A stretch of DNA of 64,000 bases from Thuidium tamariscinum (Eukaryota > Streptophyta > Bryopsida > Hypnales > Thuidiaceae): positions 436,501-500,500 of the forward strand of contig OX344758.2 of NCBI GenBank assembly GCA_947034885.2, written 5' to 3'. A program made the translations under genes and the position numbers. The notes under the pieces were generated by a model. That model was not told the DNA's origin and searched no databases. It saw nothing but the letters and a program-made list of their open reading frames with translations. Shown here piece by piece: positions 59,534 through 64,000 of the stretch; the first letter of the stretch is position 1; each line of letters opens with the position of its first letter.

Positions 59534-62500
59534 ATGAATGTTGTTGGGTTGCGAGGATTTGGGGTTCGCATCGTCACTAGGGGAAACAGCAACAGCAGCA
59601 GCAGCCCAGCTATGGCGGTTTTGTCGATAATTCCCATTCCGAGTTGTGCGAAGAGCTTCCATGGCATGAACCCTAAACCCAAATTGTGTTCCGCCAGGCC
59701 ATGGAGCTCGCAGGCCATACGTGCTGACGCGGGAGCTGCTGCAGTTTCGGACGCTGCAGCCAAGGTAAGGGTTCGCAGTTGCTAGAAAGTTGGATTATAG
59801 TGCGATTTAGGGAATGGGGTGTGATTATTTTTGGTTGAATGGGTGTCGAGGGTTGAGTGCCGAATTAGAAATTTTGTTGCTCCTTTGCTCCGATTATTGA
59901 AAGATGTTCCATTTGTTTCAATTTTGCTCCATTTGTTCCATTTTGCTGCATTTTGTTCCAAATTGTTCAATGAGCCTGTGTCGTGTTCGTATAGAGAGCT
60001 GCACAGTCGGGTGCTTTCGTGGACGGATTACTGGGGAGCCAGGCTGCAAGCCCGCCCACCACTTCACAGATTCTTTTCTTGGGAACGGGCACCAGTGAAG
60101 GCATTCCTCGCGTTAGTTGTCTCACCAATCTGGCGAAGTCGTGTCCTGTAAGTTTTCAAATTCATGAGCTGGGACTATATCGGGAGTTGGACAATGAAAA
60201 TTTAGCTGAGATTCCAAATGGCTTGGTTAATCGCCAGCAATTTGTAATGAAATTTGCAGAGGGTGCGCAGTTATTGAATAACTTGAATACATGTTAGGCT
60301 GAAATTTTCTGTTCTTTACTTCAGGTTTCGGTTTGGGGGTGTGGATATAGGTTGGGAGTTTTTTTCAGAATGAGAGTGCTGGATGCTGATGGCTCCGTGT
60401 CGTTTGTGTGCACAGGTGTGTCTGGCCGCTGCTCAACTGGGAAACAAAAACAGGCGACGCAACACTAGTTTGATGGTGCGGTATTTGGCTCCTGATGGAC
60501 GTCTGCTCAACATTCTTATTGATGCTGGCAAGTACGACTCCACCTTCCTTTGTCCCCATCCATTGACAGTTTGAAATCGATTCCCTTCCTTTGAGGTTTT
60601 CATATGTCTCCTTTGACATGCTGTAACAGGTTTTTTGATGATTTGCCAGATTCTTCTATCATAGCGCAATGCAATGGTTCCCCTATTACGGGTGCGATTC
60701 TCTACACAATACCTTATCCTTAGTGAAGAGAAAGGCCACCAAAGTTGTTCATTGCTTCATTGAGTTCCAGCTGGTGATCATGTATTGTATGGGGATGATC
60801 AGAAAGTCTTATCCAAAGTGGACATCACGTCAACTGTTTTGCAGGATAAGAAATCTGGATGCAGTGATCATCACACATGCTCATGCTGATGCCAACGGCG
60901 GTAAGTCGTGTGTTCTTACAGTCGGGATGCACGCTGTGAAGAGAGAATTCTGTTGATGTGCATAGTTAACCCGTAAAGAACCGAAGGGTTCAAGTGGGCC
61001 TTATGTTTTTGAGCAGTACTGAGCAGGTCGTACGGGGACTTTCTTTAGTTATTGACCAGCATATGCGGTGTCTGAGCTTCTCCTGGTGGCATTAAATCCG
61101 GTCTCATCTGAATTATATTTTTTACAAAGTGACCAATTGAATTCAAACCCGTGAATCCTTGGTACTTTGGGGGTTCAGGTAGCTTCAGCGCAATTGGACA
61201 GCTTTTTTGTCACAAGGCTGGTTAAGCAACGTGAATTGGCTTGCCCTTTTGTGAATCCTCAATTTGTTACATTGACTGCAGGGTTGGATGATTTGCGGGA
61301 TTGGACCAATAATGTCCAGCCTCACATCCCCATATATGTAGGTCTCCGTGACTTAACGGTAGGTCTTTTCAATCTGTCTCATTTACTGCAGTTCCGTTTC
61401 TGCCTGCAACTGTAGTTGGCATTGTTTCTGTGTACATGAAAGACTTAATTTGCCGTCTCTCTCTTTAGGTCAGAATCGTGCAGCAAATTTCTAACGGAGA
61501 CAAATGATGCAGGTAATGGCCAAATCGCACTACTATTTGGTGGACACAAGCGTGGTCATGAAGGGGACAGCTGTGACCAAATTGCAGTTCATTCCAATGA
61601 GTGAGGAGCCCTTCCAAGTACATGGCCTCAAGGTACGTTCCCAGCTGTGTTTTCTCAATTGCTTGAGGATATTAATCTTGTATGAAAAAATGTTTAGGGT
61701 ACCGATAATTGCTCTTGGGCAGAGACGTGTCTCTCACAGGCTGGTGACTGGGTCTTGACCAGGTGACTCCATTGCCTGTTTGGCATGGACCAGGCTATCG
61801 GTCTCTTGGGTTTCGCATTGGTGGCATTTGTTACATCAGGTAATTTTTATATCAACTTATATTAATATTTTCGCTTACTCGCGCCTTGAACCAGACACCA
61901 TCTCTTGACCCGAGGAACCTCGTGGAGTGTTGAAACAATAAAGTTGTCCATAAATTCTTTAAAAGTGGGGGTGCCGACCTTGTTTCAGTGAAAAAGTAAA
62001 GGTGAATCTAGAATAATGCGGTGCATTTGGTGTTGGCAAGTCATTTCTTGGTGGTTTTATTTCAAGTTTTTGAAATAGTGTTGAATTCTCGAATAACTCT
62101 CATGCAATTATGCACTTGCTATTCTACGATCATTGAAATTTGTTGCTGAAGTGGCGACAATGTTATTGTGCAGTGATGCAAGCGAAATTCCTACTGAGAC
62201 ATACCCCCTTTTGAGAAACTGCGATCTTCTCATTCTGGTACCGTATATGTTCTTGTATGGCCTTAGTCCTACTGCTTATATGTGCTTCTAGTTTGAATGG
62301 ACGTGTATGACGTACTAAAATCTTCAGAAATGCGTATCTAAGCGCATTTGTTATATACATCTAAGATGGAAGCAGCCTTTTTTAGGGTTTTGTTTCGTTG
62401 TTTGCAGGACGCCTTACGACCGGACCGATCTAGTGCAACCCATTTCGGAATGCCTGCGGTGGGCACACTGAAACTTGATGTTTGGTGTCCATATTTAGGT

Positions 62501-63325
62501 TCCATTTTTGTTTGTCCAGACAAGGCACGTTATGCATATATTTATAAAAATCTAGCAATGTGATTGGGAAGTTTCCTTAAGGACTGTACACTCTGTTTAA
62601 ACAGCCATGGAGAAGAATCGTGATATTAGATGATTAAACGATGTGGATGCTTATATGGCAACACTTTTTGTGAGTGGTCTTCATCAGTTTGTGGAGTGCT
62701 CCGAATACCAATGGCCTAAAAAATGGTCCAACAGAGAGGACTACTTAACATTTATTTATTTTTCGTCTTGTCAGCTTGCCCCGTGGGCTTTAATTAACTT
62801 TTCTGGAGAGGTGTAAGCGAGCTCTTAGCTACTTACTGCTGAAAGCTTAGAACTGGTGGTCACGTCCATAATGTTGTCACGGAATGCTCTTTTGTTATGA
62901 GCATTGATCTCTGTTTGTGAGTACGACTTTGCAGGCTCTAGATGAAGTAAGGAAAATTCGACCCAAGAGGACACTCTTTACAGGTATATATGCTTGTCTA
63001 GACTTCCATGTTTATCTGCTGAACTGAAGGCGTTGTCATGTACGACGACGTTCATGGAGACCACGGAGTTTTGGAATTTGAATAACTTGACATTATTGAA
63101 GAGATGTCATGAACATATGTTGACTGGAACGAAACAAGCGCACAGATTGTCTACAATAACGTGAATGCGACGTTTAATTGTATAGTTCTTTACCTTGAAA
63201 TGGCAGGCATGATGCACACGATGGACCACGACAAGATCAACGCTCAACTTGCAAGACTGCTCGATAGTGAAGGTCTGGATGTCCAGCTCAGTTTTGATGG
63301 TATGCTGCTACCAGTCACCTTGTAG
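59534..63325 (+). CDS. metallo-beta-lactamase-fold hydrolase, PhnP-like plant family
   Basis: Twelve exons with GT..AG introns: 59534-59764, 60007-60147, 60416-60531, 60650-60691, 60845-60900, 61282-61358, 61513-61632, 61763-61839, 62174-62237, 62408-62458, 62935-62983 and 63207-63325. They join in phase to 380 residues. Residues 1-85 are rich in Ser, Ala and Arg with few acids, as in a plastid or mitochondrial transit peptide. The fold starts at ILFLGTGTSEGIPR. Metal ligands are HAHAD (His188, His190, Asp192), His269 in VWHG, Asp288 in ISDAS and His345 in MMHTMDH. The usual His after Asp192 is Ala193, which I believe is normal for this plant/fungal branch (At1g30300, SPCC777.06c). GLDDLRDWTNNVQPHIPIYV and DALRPDRSSATHFG are family hallmarks. 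Substrate unknown; a phosphodiesterase is likely from PhnP. Confidence 0.9.
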
Positions 63326-64000
63326 TCACTGTATGACAGCACCTGCAGCGGCATATGCAATATTGAAGCGTGGTCACCTACGGAAAATACAATTTCTACG
63401 TGACCGAAGAGACATGCTCATGATTCTAGTCGAGATTCCATTGTCTCAAGTCCTGAGAAAGATGGTCAGAAGTAGTTCAACTTGCTTTATGTTATGGAAG
63501 ACAGATCTTTCAATCCTTCCTTCCCATTCTTTGATAGTTCAGAGTTGTCCCTGAATTCCGACCCAGAAAGCATTGTTTCGAGGGCACTACAGTAGTTCTT
63601 TTACTTCAATAGTTGCTCTGTTGTTCTTCGGGACCCCAGGTAGGCATGGGGAATCAGTCACCCCGAACTGTAAGATTCATGCGATCGAATTGACCGCGAG
63701 ATAATGAAATGCAATTTCTTCGAGGAGACTTCAGAAACAGTCTCGTGTAACAAACTAATGATACAACTTGAACATCTTAGAAAGCATCTCGTGCAGGGTG
63801 GAGTTCCCCGGTCACTGCAAGAATACTTGCAACATCAGCTACTGTAAGTGGCGCCCAATATTCGAGGACCCACCTGGAAATTAAGTGCTTAAACAGAGTG
63901 ATAGAAAGGACAGCTTGATCTTGGAGCAGTGTAGGGCGGCCCCACGGAGAAGCCGGCCCCGGATATTATTAGCGTGATGATTGAGTACTCTCTAGCTTTT
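63326..64000. other. 3' flank of the hydrolase gene
   Basis: Gene-like composition to the window end. No exon chain recognised; the 101-residue plus-strand frame from 63249 overlaps the true last exon in another frame. Confidence 0.4.

Noticed and set aside
59197-59763. 188-residue open frame on the minus strand
   Set aside because: It is antisense to exon 1 of the hydrolase and runs through the MITE. The same frame occurs at the other MITE copy (31452-31721).

Overview
The window is nuclear DNA from a green plant. Three intron-containing genes with GT..AG introns of about 80 bp to 1.1 kb can be rebuilt exon by exon, and all three encode typical plant organelle or metabolic proteins. They are separated by very AT-rich DNA packed with DNA transposons, including CACTA elements with plant-type DUF4216 remains. 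Short introns, the repeat content and the look of one decayed repeat gene make me lean towards a seed-free land plant (moss or similar). That is a guess; the sequence alone does not settle it.

Layout. 1-1160: possible last exon of a gene that enters from the left, then its 3' flank. 1173-5073: foldback element with almost identical 0.72-kb inverted arms. 5.1-16.7 kb: transposon nests, namely a 2.75-kb CACTA element (7785-10536), two nested TTAA-flanked elements (12619-15083), a hexamer-core element and a 69-bp tandem array. 16.8-23.8 kb: two mitochondrial genes transcribed head to head, a TatB-like subunit (minus strand) and a BAC1-like basic amino-acid carrier (plus strand), with 0.92 kb between their start codons. 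24-36.2 kb: miniature transposons of several superfamilies and no host gene. 36268-54690: one very large Mutator-like element with a 10-bp target duplication. It carries a decayed transposase on the left (minus strand) and a second decayed gene on the right (plus strand), and has itself been invaded by a hairpin element, a CACTA element and a 3.9-kb solo-LTR-like block. 54.7-59.4 kb: more small elements, two of them packed against the next promoter. 59534-63325: a 12-exon metallo-beta-lactamase-fold hydrolase of the PhnP-like plant family with an N-terminal transit-like extension.

How the parts relate. The TatB and BAC1 genes both serve mitochondria (folded-protein export and basic amino-acid transport) and may share a bidirectional promoter. 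The rest is best read as layers of transposition, and target duplications give the insertion order in several places. The most unusual items are the 18.4-kb Mutator-like element with two outward-facing genes and a set of at least seven elements flanked by TTAA with CCC(C)TWA-like ends, which fits piggyBac and would be unexpected in a land plant. No CRISPR array, rRNA gene or intact tRNA gene was seen. All family names come from recognising motifs by eye; no database search was run.
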